From Flavobacteriales bacterium (GTDB lineage Bacteria; Bacteroidota; Bacteroidia; Flavobacteriales_F; PHOS-HE28), in contig JADJTW010000015.1 in NCBI GenBank assembly GCA_016710965.1, positions 7,780-71,779 of the forward strand: 64,000 bases of DNA. The letters are read 5' to 3'. Position 1 is the first letter of the stretch. Each line of letters opens with the position of its first letter. Position numbers and translations under genes: made by a program. Under the pieces are notes generated by a model. The model searched no databases. It was not told the origin of the DNA and worked only from the letters and a program-made list of their open reading frames with translations. Shown here piece by piece: positions 17,400-25,035 of the stretch.

Positions 17400-19769
17400 C
17401 TACCGCACCAGCATCACCTTGGTGTTGCACTTGTAAGCCCCCGTGAGGTCCGTTGCGAAGATCAAATACACGCCGGTGGCCGCCCTGTTGCCGCTCATGT
17501 CATTGCCGTTCCAAATGGCCTGCCCGCCCAACGAGGTGGTGCGGTACACGAGGTTGCCGCTCACATCGGTGATCTTCACCTCGCTGTCGCGCACCAGGCC
17601 CGTAACGGCGATCGGCCCGGTATAGCTCTCTCGCACAGGGTTGGGGAAGACTTTGGCGCAAGTGGCTTCGTCGCCGCCGTCGATGGCTTCGCCGCGGAAG
17701 CCGATGATGCCGCGGTCGGTTCCGAAGAAGACCTCGCCGCTCTTGCCATCGATGGCGATGGATGTGATGTTGTTGCTGGGCAAAGGGCTGTTCTCCTGCG
17801 TGAAGTGGTGGATCTGCTCGCGGCCATCGGCGCTCACCAAGAACGCCCCACTGGTTTGTGTGCCTATCCATTTGCGGTTGGCCCCGTCCACCACGATGGC
17901 GCTCACTGATTCGGTCTCGAGGAGGATCTGCACATTGCCATCCTGCTCGATGAGGATCTGCTGGGCATCCCAGTCAGTGTCTCCGCTGAAGATGGATGCG
18001 GGCGTGTAGAAGACCGCCACGCCCTTGGTGGTGCCCACCCAGATCTGCCCCTCCTCGTCCTCGGCCACGCAGAATACATCGGGCGCCGGCAATCCTCCGG
18101 AGCCTGCGTTGTTGTTGATCAGCTTCCACTGGTCGTCGCCAGTGTCCGTGATGGTGCCTCCATCGTTGAAGAGCAGCAAGGCGTTGCCACGAGGGCGGAC
18201 GATCCACTTGTAGCCATTGCTGGCCGCAAGGATCTCCGCGATCAGGAGGTTGCCATTGAGCAACGAGCCAGGAGTGAAATTGTACCAGCTTCCGGCCGCT
18301 GTGCGCACCGATACCGGAGAGGTTGCCCATGCGTTGGTGACCCACAGATTGCCTTCCGCATCGAAATCCAACCCCGCGATATTCACTTTGCCTGTGTTGT
18401 CTGCTGTTGTGATGCCGAGCGAACTGTTGTTCTGCGTGTAGTTGGCCACGGTGGCACCATTGCGGAATTCGATGAGGCCATCGTCCCAGGTGCCTACGAA
18501 TGCGTGCGCGGGGTCGTTGGGGTCCACCGCAGGGATCATCACATCATTGACAGCGCCCCCGAAAGAATTGCCCGTGTTGAAGAGCGCATCGTTGGCTTTG
18601 CTGATCGTGCGCCATTCTTCGTTCGAGAAGAAGTGTACTCCGTCCTTCAGGAATTTATTCGTCCAGTTACCCTCCACTCCACCAGTGGCCACCACCACCG
18701 TGCCTCCGCTCGCATCCATGCGATAACAACTCGCATTCAGTGGGCCGTTCGGGCGTACAGTGTTGCCCACGTTGCCGTAGAAGGCCTTCGCCAAGCCCCA
18801 GGCGCGGTCGGCCACCCAGAGATAAGCTCCGGTGAGCGCTCGCTTCGCCTTTGCCGGTTGGCAATCGTGCCCGTCATAGCCGTTCGTGAACGAGACCTCC
18901 TCCATGGCCAGGTTGAAGGTGTGGATATCCCATTCATGCGCAACCACGAGCAGTGTCCCGTCCTCACTGACCGAAAGGCCGAAGTTGGGTCGCCCGAAGG
19001 TGCCTGAGAAACGCTGCCACGTATTGTCGGGCTGAAGCACCAGAAGCGTGTCGTTGTTGTCCGAGGTCTTCCTGAAGTTGATCACGGGCTTGCCGCCGAA
19101 GGTCTCGGCTAGTGTGAATGGGCCATTTGACATCGCGGTTCCCATATCCGTGCGTTTTCGCCAGTTCGTGAAGGCGCTGAGGTTGGGCGAGGTTCGGGAT
19201 GCGGTGAAGAGGCCCGTTGAAGTGGCAGCATAGATGGAGTCTGCGCTGAAGGTGATGCCGTTCACCTGCACTTGCTGGCCGTTGGGGCCGATGAACCAGG
19301 TCTCCTTCACTTCGCGTCGCTCAAGGTCCACCACCACAATACCGAACCCGCATGCCAGGTAGGCCAACGTGCCCTCGCAATGCGCGCCGTAGATCGCCTT
19401 GTTGCCCAGGATGGCGCTGCGTTCGATATCTCCAAGGTTGAAGCTCGTGGTGCCCCGCAGAAGATCCAGGTTACCATTGCCATAATAGATCAGGAGGGTC
19501 TGTAGCGGCTCGTTCCATTTCAGGCCGCGGATATCCACATCGCTAAGGGCGTTGGTCTTGTTGATCCGCACCATTTCGCCACTGAGGGGGTCGTAGGAGA
19601 ATAGCCCCGTGCTGGTGGCGCAATAGACCAGCCCTCCCCCTTCGGCCACATCCACCATGCGCAGGTAGGGCAGGTGGTCGCGCCATTGGCCAATGGCCTG
19701 CTGGGCCGTGGTTCGCGTCGCACATGCAAGAAGCACAACGAACAGGAACGAGCGAAGCATCAAGGGCAT
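17400..19769 (-). CDS. porZ: Type IX secretion system protein PorZ
   Basis: This 789-aa secreted protein starts MPLMLRSFLFVVLLACATRT (signal peptide). The next residues, IGQWRDHLPYLRMVDVAEGG and GLVYCATSTGLFSYD, are the characteristic PorZ opening. Two beta-propellers follow (two-component-regulator-type blades such as IWVGTTKGVAVF and NNITSIAIDGKSGEVFFGT). The C-terminus (FPNPVRESYTGPIAV ... NTKVMLVR) is a type A-like sorting domain. PorZ belongs to the surface attachment complex of the T9SS and helps anchor cargo. The start was placed at 19769; an upstream extension would run into the tRNA gene. Confidence 0.87.
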   Translation of the reverse strand: MPLMLRSFLFVVLLACATRTTAQQAIGQWRDHLPYLRMVDVAEGGGLVYCATSTGLFSYDPLSGEMVRINKTNALSDVDIRGLKWNEPLQTLLIYYGNGNLDLLRGTTSFNLGDIERSAILGNKAIYGAHCEGTLAYLACGFGIVVVDLERREVKETWFIGPNGQQVQVNGITFSADSIYAATSTGLFTASRTSPNLSAFTNWRKRTDMGTAMSNGPFTLAETFGGKPVINFRKTSDNNDTLLVLQPDNTWQRFSGTFGRPNFGLSVSEDGTLLVVAHEWDIHTFNLAMEEVSFTNGYDGHDCQPAKAKRALTGAYLWVADRAWGLAKAFYGNVGNTVRPNGPLNASCYRMDASGGTVVVATGGVEGNWTNKFLKDGVHFFSNEEWRTISKANDALFNTGNSFGGAVNDVMIPAVDPNDPAHAFVGTWDDGLIEFRNGATVANYTQNNSSLGITTADNTGKVNIAGLDFDAEGNLWVTNAWATSPVSVRTAAGSWYNFTPGSLLNGNLLIAEILAASNGYKWIVRPRGNALLLFNDGGTITDTGDDQWKLINNNAGSGGLPAPDVFCVAEDEEGQIWVGTTKGVAVFYTPASIFSGDTDWDAQQILIEQDGNVQILLETESVSAIVVDGANRKWIGTQTSGAFLVSADGREQIHHFTQENSPLPSNNITSIAIDGKSGEVFFGTDRGIIGFRGEAIDGGDEATCAKVFPNPVRESYTGPIAVTGLVRDSEVKITDVSGNLVYRTTSLGGQAIWNGNDMSGNRAATGVYLIFATDLTGAYKCNTKVMLVR

Positions 19770-19840
19770 GGTTTCAAGTTGGACATTGCGGTGAACGTAA
19801 ATACCAGCCGATCGGTATGGACAAGGTAGGCCATCAACGG

Positions 19841-19868
19841 AAAAGCCCCCACCACGATGAGGGCTTTT
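19841..19868 (-). terminator. Rho-independent terminator after tRNA-Cys
   Basis: An AAAAGCCC/GGGCTTTT perfect 8-bp stem (19841-19848 with 19861-19868) with a 12-nt loop lies 2 bp past the tRNA 3' end on the minus strand. On that strand it ends in a short T run. It separates the tRNA from porZ. Confidence 0.75.
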
Positions 19869-19870
19869 CT

Positions 19871-19944
19871 TGGAGGTCACGAGCGGAGTCGAACCGCTGT
19901 AGCAGCTTTTGCAGAGCTGTGCCTAGCCACTCGGCCACGTGACC
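19871..19944 (-). tRNA. tRNA-Cys(GCA)
   Basis: Read on the minus strand, the acceptor stem GGTCACG pairs with CGTGACC. The D-arm contains GGCCGAGTGGCTAGGC. The anticodon stem CAGCT/AGCTG holds the loop CTGCAAA with anticodon GCA. The T-arm reads CAGCGGTTCGACTCCGCT. The discriminator base is U73, the cysteine identity base, and CCA is encoded (19871-19873). No variable-arm anomaly is seen. Confidence 0.95.
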
Positions 19945-19998
19945 CTGAGGGCGGCGGCGAAGATAGGGGCTTGGAAAGGTTGGGGAATTGGCCCCCGG

Positions 19999-20349
19999 TC
20001 AACCTTCGATCCGGTATTCAACCTGCTGAACGTCCCCGTTGACCGGTGGGCGCTCCTTGGTGACGCCGACCTCGAACCGGAACGCTCCCGGCCATTCCCT
20101 TTTCAGGGCATCCAGGATCCTCCGCGCCACATGCTCGACAAGCTTGCTTCGGCAGGACATCTCTTCCGTAACGATGGCTGTCATACGGCCGTAGTCGATC
20201 GTATCCTTCAACTCATCCGTAAGTTCTGCTGTTGCGAAATCGCCGTTCACCTTGATATCCACTCGGTACTGCCCACCAATGCGCGCTTCTTCGGGGAGGC
20301 ACCCATGGTATGCGTACACACGAATGCCATTCACAGCGATCACGCCCAT
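19999..20349 (-). CDS. folB: Dihydroneopterin aldolase
   Basis: This 116-aa protein has normal FolB length. The opening IAVNGIRVYAYHGCLPEE carries the conserved YxxHG segment, DYGRM the active-site Tyr, and VTKERPP the catalytic Lys. It converts dihydroneopterin to hydroxymethyl-dihydropterin and glycolaldehyde in folate synthesis. Its start overlaps the end of gltX by 10 nt, so the two are probably one transcript. Confidence 0.93.
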   Translation of the reverse strand: MGVIAVNGIRVYAYHGCLPEEARIGGQYRVDIKVNGDFATAELTDELKDTIDYGRMTAIVTEEMSCRSKLVEHVARRILDALKREWPGAFRFEVGVTKERPPVNGDVQQVEYRIEG

Positions 20350-21875
20350 GATCCGCAGAGTTCGATGCCCGCTTTCAAGCGGGCGACAACCTCCTCCCTG
20401 CCAAGCAGTGCGCTCACGTCGAACATGCCCGGCCCTTGCATACGACCCGCAACGAACAGCCGATAGATCGGCATCACTTGGCCCACCTTCAACGCTTTGT
20501 CAGCGAGCATTTGGTTGAATGCGGTTTCAAGCGAGGGGGCGTCGAAGGGAGCGAGGGAAGAGAGAGAGGAGGCATAGGCGTTGATGGCAGATGCTCCTTC
20601 GGGTTTCCATCGCTTCTTGAGCTCTTCCAGCGCCGCGCTGTTATTCGTCAGCGGCGATCCCGTGGTGAAAAGGTAGATGCCTTCGAGCATGTCCTCCACG
20701 AAAGTGGCCCGCTCCTTAAGAAGGGCCGCGGCTGCTGTCGCGCGTTCGATGCTGCTCTCGATCCCCATGGCGTTCAACCGCGCTTGAAGCTGTGCCCCGA
20801 GCTCGGCATCGGGTCGTTTGCGCAAGTACTGCTGGTTGAACCACTTGGTCTTCTCGGGATCGAACTTGGCACCACCTTTATGCACCCGCTCCAGATCGAA
20901 GAGCTCTGTGAGTTCGGCAATGCTCATGATCTCCTGGTCGGTGCCGGGATTCCAGCCCAGCAGTGCGAGCATGTTGATGAATGCCTCGGGGTAGTAGCCC
21001 CTCTCGCGGTATCCGCTGCTTTTCTCCTTGCTCACGGGGTCCACCCAGTCCAACGAGAATACCGGAAACCCCAGCCTGTCCCCATCGCGCTTGCTGAGCT
21101 TGCCGTTGCCATCGGGCTTCAGGATAAGAGGAAGATGCGCGAACGCGGGCCGGTCCCAACCGAAGGCCTCGTAGATGAGCACATGCAATGGCGCGCTCGG
21201 CAACCATTCCTCGCCACGGATCACGTGCGTGATGCGCATGAGATGGTCATCGACGATGTTCGCCAGATGATAGGTGGGCATGCCATCGCTCTTGAACAGC
21301 ACCTTGTCATCGATGTTGGCGCTATGCACCACCACCCACCCGCGTATGATATCCTCGAAGCGGACTTCGGCTTGTCGAGGCACCTTCAGTCGGACCACGT
21401 ATGGCTCGCGGCGAGCGAGCCGTTCCTGCACCTCGTCCGCGCTCAAGGTGAGCGAGTTCTTCATGTGCTCGCGGGTGACTGCGTTGTAAGCGGGCGCAGC
21501 AACCCCTGCGGCGTGCAGCCTTGCCCGCATGGCTTCCAGCTCCTCCGGCGTGTCGAAGGCGTAGTACGCCTTGTCCTTCGCGATGAGCTCGTCGGCGTAT
21601 TGCTTGTAAAGGTGCTTTCGATCGCTTTGGCGATAAGGTCCGTCGGGGCCCCCGACCCACGGACTTTCATCGGGGACAAGTCCGCACCACTCCAGGCTCT
21701 CCTTGATGTACTCCTCGGCACCAGGAACGTAGCGGCCCTGGTCAGTGTCCTCGATACGCAGCAGGAATTGTCCGCCATGCTTGCGAGCAAAGAGGAAGTT
21801 GTACAGGGCGGTGCGCACACCGCCCATGTGCAAGGGGCCGGTTGGGCTGGGGGCGAAACGGACACGGACGTTCAT
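20340..21875 (-). CDS. gltX: Glutamyl-tRNA synthetase
   Basis: This 511-aa class I synthetase has the HIGH-type motif in FAPSPTGPLHMGGVRTALYN and the KMSKS-type motif KLSKRDGD. In between it has the FLLRIEDTDQ stretch, also typical of GluRS. The C-terminal half is helical anticodon-binding sequence. It charges tRNA-Glu. Because the window also carries GatA, the enzyme may be non-discriminating and charge tRNA-Gln too, which is inference. It is co-transcribed with folB (10-nt overlap). Confidence 0.95.
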   Translation of the reverse strand: MNVRVRFAPSPTGPLHMGGVRTALYNFLFARKHGGQFLLRIEDTDQGRYVPGAEEYIKESLEWCGLVPDESPWVGGPDGPYRQSDRKHLYKQYADELIAKDKAYYAFDTPEELEAMRARLHAAGVAAPAYNAVTREHMKNSLTLSADEVQERLARREPYVVRLKVPRQAEVRFEDIIRGWVVVHSANIDDKVLFKSDGMPTYHLANIVDDHLMRITHVIRGEEWLPSAPLHVLIYEAFGWDRPAFAHLPLILKPDGNGKLSKRDGDRLGFPVFSLDWVDPVSKEKSSGYRERGYYPEAFINMLALLGWNPGTDQEIMSIAELTELFDLERVHKGGAKFDPEKTKWFNQQYLRKRPDAELGAQLQARLNAMGIESSIERATAAAALLKERATFVEDMLEGIYLFTTGSPLTNNSAALEELKKRWKPEGASAINAYASSLSSLAPFDAPSLETAFNQMLADKALKVGQVMPIYRLFVAGRMQGPGMFDVSALLGREEVVARLKAGIELCGSWA

Positions 21876-21933
21876 GCGGAAGCTGTGGCCCCGTGCAGCA
21901 TTGCGCCGGAGGGCTGTGAAGATATCCCGGAGC

Positions 21934-22260
21934 TCAAACCTGCACGCCCTTCAGCAACAGGCGTTGCCAGGCGGTGTGCTTTCGCAGGTAGGCCTTGATC
22001 ACCGGGTGCGTGGGGATGAGCTTGAGGCGATTGGCCTCGACCCATGTAAGGGTCTTTTCCATGAACACATCGGCCACGCCCAGGTCCTGCACGGGTCGGG
22101 GCACATCCAGCGTGCCCAAGAAAATGCGATCCCCATCGCGGTCATACTCCAGCCGGGCTCGGTACTCGCCCACGCGAAGAACGAATTGGCGCGAGTCCGG
22201 CTCATCGATGATGTTGAGCGCAGTAAGATCGATAGGGGCGGTGCTGTCCTTGCGTGCCAT
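21934..22260 (-). CDS. Small GCN5-related N-acetyltransferase (YidJ/COG2388-type)
   Basis: Using the Met at 22260 gives a 108-aa protein (MARKDSTAP...), close to the usual length of this compact acetyltransferase group. The strand FVLRVGEYRARLEYDRDGDR is followed by LGVADVFMEKTLTWVEANRL and the closing LIPTHPVIKAYLRKH, the family's Px-hx-x-x-YhxxH ending. The acetyl-CoA loop (VPRPVQDLGVA) departs from the usual RGxG, so catalytic activity is uncertain. A TACTTTTG box lies 12 nt upstream. Confidence 0.75.
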   Translation of the reverse strand: MARKDSTAPIDLTALNIIDEPDSRQFVLRVGEYRARLEYDRDGDRIFLGTLDVPRPVQDLGVADVFMEKTLTWVEANRLKLIPTHPVIKAYLRKHTAWQRLLLKGVQV

Positions 22261-22272
22261 GGTAAGGGAAGG

Positions 22273-22280
22273 CAAAAGTA
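22273..22280 (-). promoter_or_regulatory. -7 box TACTTTTG before acetyltransferase gene
   Basis: The minus strand reads TACTTTTG, a perfect TAnnTTTG box, 12 nt upstream of the ATG at 22260. No TTG is found at the usual spacing. Confidence 0.45.
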
Positions 22281-22360
22281 ACAGGCAATGCGCCCGCACG
22301 CATGCATGAAGGGCCCTATTAGACGCGAAATAGACGCGATGCCCGGCGGGGCCCAGTTGC

Positions 22361-22368
22361 TACATTCG
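22361..22368 (+). promoter_or_regulatory. -7 box TACATTCG before T9SS cargo gene
   Basis: This TAnnTTYG-type box is separated from the ATG at 22373 by exactly four bases (gcac). The same arrangement is seen at 1685, 40233 (minus) and 42196. Confidence 0.45.
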
Positions 22369-22372
22369 GCAC

Positions 22373-23929
22373 ATGCTCCGATACCTTCTTCCCTCGTTAG
22401 CCACGGGTATAGCGCTCCAAGTTGGCGCCCAATGCGGGCCCTGCGCAGTAAGTGATACCTGCACCGTTGACCCTCCGTTCCCCACGGTATGCCCCGCAGT
22501 TACCCCTCCCGGAACGGTGGGTGTTCCTTTCAGCATCGATGTGACCTTCTGGATCCCGCCCAGCTTCGCGGAGCCAACCACCCAACTCAATGTCATCCTG
22601 GACCAGGTCGTCTTGAACTCGATCGAGAATGTTCCTCTTGGCCTCACCTACGAAGCGAGCAGTCCTTCCTTGGTGTACTACCCGCAACAGGATCCATTCG
22701 GGTGCGTGCGGGTGTGCGGCACCCCCATGGAGGCCGGTTCCGACACCATTCGGATACACGCCTCGGTACACGGCACGGTGGGCGGTATCGAGACCAATCA
22801 GACCTACGACCTCAATCTGCCCATCACCATTTATCCTGCGAGCCAAGACACCGTGCCCGACTTCACGATGACGGACACGACGGGATGCGAGCCGATAACG
22901 GTCTCGTTCGATGCGCTGATGAGCGCTGCCGGGCTTTCGGCCTCGTACGCTTGGGATTTCGGCAACGGGATCACCAGCTCTCTGGCGACCCCTCCCGATC
23001 AGACCTATGCCGCAGGCGATTTCGCGGTGACCTTGACGACAACGTTCTCCGGGGTGTTCCTCACGCAATTCTCCATCACCGCCGTAAGCAACGCGTGGTG
23101 CGGCGACCTCGATGAGCCGAACCTGCCATTCGTGGGTTGTGTGGGCCAGCCCGATCTGTACTTCTCCGTGCTCGACGCGCAATTGGGCCTGTCCCGCTCG
23201 CCGGTCGTGAACAACGTGCAGAGCACTACGTGGAGCAATCTGTCGATCCCGCTGGGCTTCCCTCCCTTCACCTTGAACATCTATGATGAAGACGGGCTGA
23301 GCGACGACGACCTTCTTGGAACATTGTCGTTCGATGCTACAACAGGGGCTTTCCCATTCAGCAATAGTGGCACAACCGGCTCGCGGCTGGTGCAAACACA
23401 GGTTGTTCAGGCATTCAGCTATTCGGACACGTTGGTCGTTCACCCTCTGCCCAACACCACCCTCTCGCAAGGCCCCGAGTTTCTATGCGCTGCCGATCAA
23501 GGACTGCCAAGCTATGCCTGGACCCTGGACGGCAGTCCTGTCCCGGACGAAACCGGCCCGTGCGTTCCCTTGGCCAATGGCCTCTGGTCCGTAACAGGGA
23601 TTTCTGCAGAGGGGTGCAGCACCACCTCTTCCATGCTTGTTAGCGGTGTTGGGCTGCGCGAGTTCGACGATACGCGTGAGGCGCTTGTCTATCCAGTTCC
23701 TACGGATGGTGCCCTAGTGCTGCGCATGCGGGGCTGGGGTGACGCGGTTGTCAGCCTCCTATTGCTCGATGCGCCCGGCAGGATGATCCGCTCCGAACGA
23801 TTCCGATCCATGGATAACGAGGTTATTCGCCCGATCGATCTCAGCCGCCTCGACGCAGGAACGTATACGATGCTTCTGCGGAGCGGTGAACGGTCGCTCT
23901 CCCGTACAGTCGTGATCGCGCCGCATTGA
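22373..23929 (+). CDS. T9SS type A sorting-domain protein with PKD domain (paralog A)
   Basis: This 518-aa secreted protein has a signal peptide (about 1-19) and an N-terminal Cys-rich segment (CGPCAVSDTCTVDPPFP). A domain with FGCVRVCGTP follows, then a PKD-like module (SYAWDFGNGITSS). Next is a C2-like segment ending LNIYDEDGLSDDDLLGTL and an Ig-like part (SYAWTLDGSPVPDETGPC). The C-terminus (VYPVPTDGALVLRM ... LDAGTYTMLLRS) is a T9SS type A sorting signal, so the protein is probably exported and attached at the surface. The gene at 25036 has the same architecture. Function is unknown. Confidence 0.82.
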   Translation: MLRYLLPSLATGIALQVGAQCGPCAVSDTCTVDPPFPTVCPAVTPPGTVGVPFSIDVTFWIPPSFAEPTTQLNVILDQVVLNSIENVPLGLTYEASSPSLVYYPQQDPFGCVRVCGTPMEAGSDTIRIHASVHGTVGGIETNQTYDLNLPITIYPASQDTVPDFTMTDTTGCEPITVSFDALMSAAGLSASYAWDFGNGITSSLATPPDQTYAAGDFAVTLTTTFSGVFLTQFSITAVSNAWCGDLDEPNLPFVGCVGQPDLYFSVLDAQLGLSRSPVVNNVQSTTWSNLSIPLGFPPFTLNIYDEDGLSDDDLLGTLSFDATTGAFPFSNSGTTGSRLVQTQVVQAFSYSDTLVVHPLPNTTLSQGPEFLCAADQGLPSYAWTLDGSPVPDETGPCVPLANGLWSVTGISAEGCSTTSSMLVSGVGLREFDDTREALVYPVPTDGALVLRMRGWGDAVVSLLLLDAPGRMIRSERFRSMDNEVIRPIDLSRLDAGTYTMLLRSGERSLSRTVVIAPH

Positions 23930-23975
23930 TCAAGAGCACGGGCACGCGCGTTTCCGCCCACCCCTTTCGACCATC

Positions 23976-24980
23976 ATGCATGCTCCGCGGGTAACGGTGC
24001 TCACGACCCTGTACAACAAGGGGCCGTTCATCGAGGAGGCTGTTCAGAGCATCCTGAACAGCACCTTCGGCGACTTCGAGCTGTTGGTCGTGGATGACGC
24101 CAGCACGGACGACGGGCCGGAGCGTGTCCGTCGCATCGGCGACCCCAGGGTGCGGTTGCTCATGAGCGCAGAGAATACCGGTCGCGCTGCGGCCGCCAAC
24201 AGGGGCTACGACGCTGCTCGCGGAGAGTACGTGGCGGTCCTCGATGCCGACGATCTGGCACACCCGGAGCGCCTCGGAAAACAGGTGGCCTTCATGGACA
24301 CGAACCCTGAGATCGGCGTGTGCGGCAGCTACGCGCAAACCTTCGGCTCGCGAGACCACATTGCCCGATGGCCCGTGACCGACGAGGAGGCGCGGGGACT
24401 GCTGCTCTTCCAGGATCCGCTGCTGTATGGCTCAGCCATGATCCGCCGGTCGGTGCTCGAGCAGCACCGCATTCGGTGCCTCGCGCACTGGCGCACCCCG
24501 GGAATGGACTATCTCTTCCTCCTGGCCATAGCGAAACATGCCCGCACGGCCACCATTCCCGAGCCTTTGATGAGCTACCGCTTGGGCGAGCAGAACTTCC
24601 GGCACGGGCACGATCCCGTAGAGGTCCGTTCGAGGATATACCGGGAGGCCTTTCGCTTTTTCGGCATCGATGCGAACGAGGAAGAGCTGGAAATGCAGTT
24701 GCTCTTCCACCAACTGTATCGCGACCTGCCGGATGCCAAGAAACTGCGTGCGCTCTTCCGATGGTCCGAAAAGCTCATAGCGCTTAACAGGAGAAGGCGG
24801 CTATTCACAGTCGGTGTCTTCGAGAGACGAGTGATCCAAGACCGCGATCGATGGTTCTACCTGTTGGCCGACAGACGAATGGGCGCAGCGCTGACCCATC
24901 TTCGGCTGGCTGGCGGCTGGCCCGTAGACCGCCTCGCCTACTTGTTGAAGGTGAGGTTGCGGAGGTTGATAGGGCAGTGA
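23976..24980 (+). CDS. Family 2 glycosyltransferase
   Basis: This 334-aa protein has the GT-A fold opening VTVLTTLYNKGPFIEEAVQS, then LLVVDDASTDDG and the metal-binding DXD in VAVLDADDLAHPERL. A hydrophilic C-terminal half without membrane helices suggests a cytoplasmic or peripheral enzyme that adds a sugar to a glycan or lipid carrier. It sits between two paralogous T9SS cargo genes on the same strand, so it could modify surface glycans linked to them. That link is positional inference. Confidence 0.88.
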   Translation: MHAPRVTVLTTLYNKGPFIEEAVQSILNSTFGDFELLVVDDASTDDGPERVRRIGDPRVRLLMSAENTGRAAAANRGYDAARGEYVAVLDADDLAHPERLGKQVAFMDTNPEIGVCGSYAQTFGSRDHIARWPVTDEEARGLLLFQDPLLYGSAMIRRSVLEQHRIRCLAHWRTPGMDYLFLLAIAKHARTATIPEPLMSYRLGEQNFRHGHDPVEVRSRIYREAFRFFGIDANEEELEMQLLFHQLYRDLPDAKKLRALFRWSEKLIALNRRRRLFTVGVFERRVIQDRDRWFYLLADRRMGAALTHLRLAGGWPVDRLAYLLKVRLRRLIGQ

Positions 24981-25035
24981 GGCCCGGGCAATGGGGCTTC
25001 CTCCTACCTTGCCCTCCATCGTTCCACCATCGCGC

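Noticed and set aside
20436..21998. 520-aa + strand frame opposite gltX
   Set aside because: Antisense of an unmistakable glutamyl-tRNA synthetase; no recognisable domain.
25009..25017. TACCTTGC upstream of the second T9SS cargo gene as a promoter
   Set aside because: It departs from TAnnTTTG and no TTG lies at a suitable distance; too weak to list.
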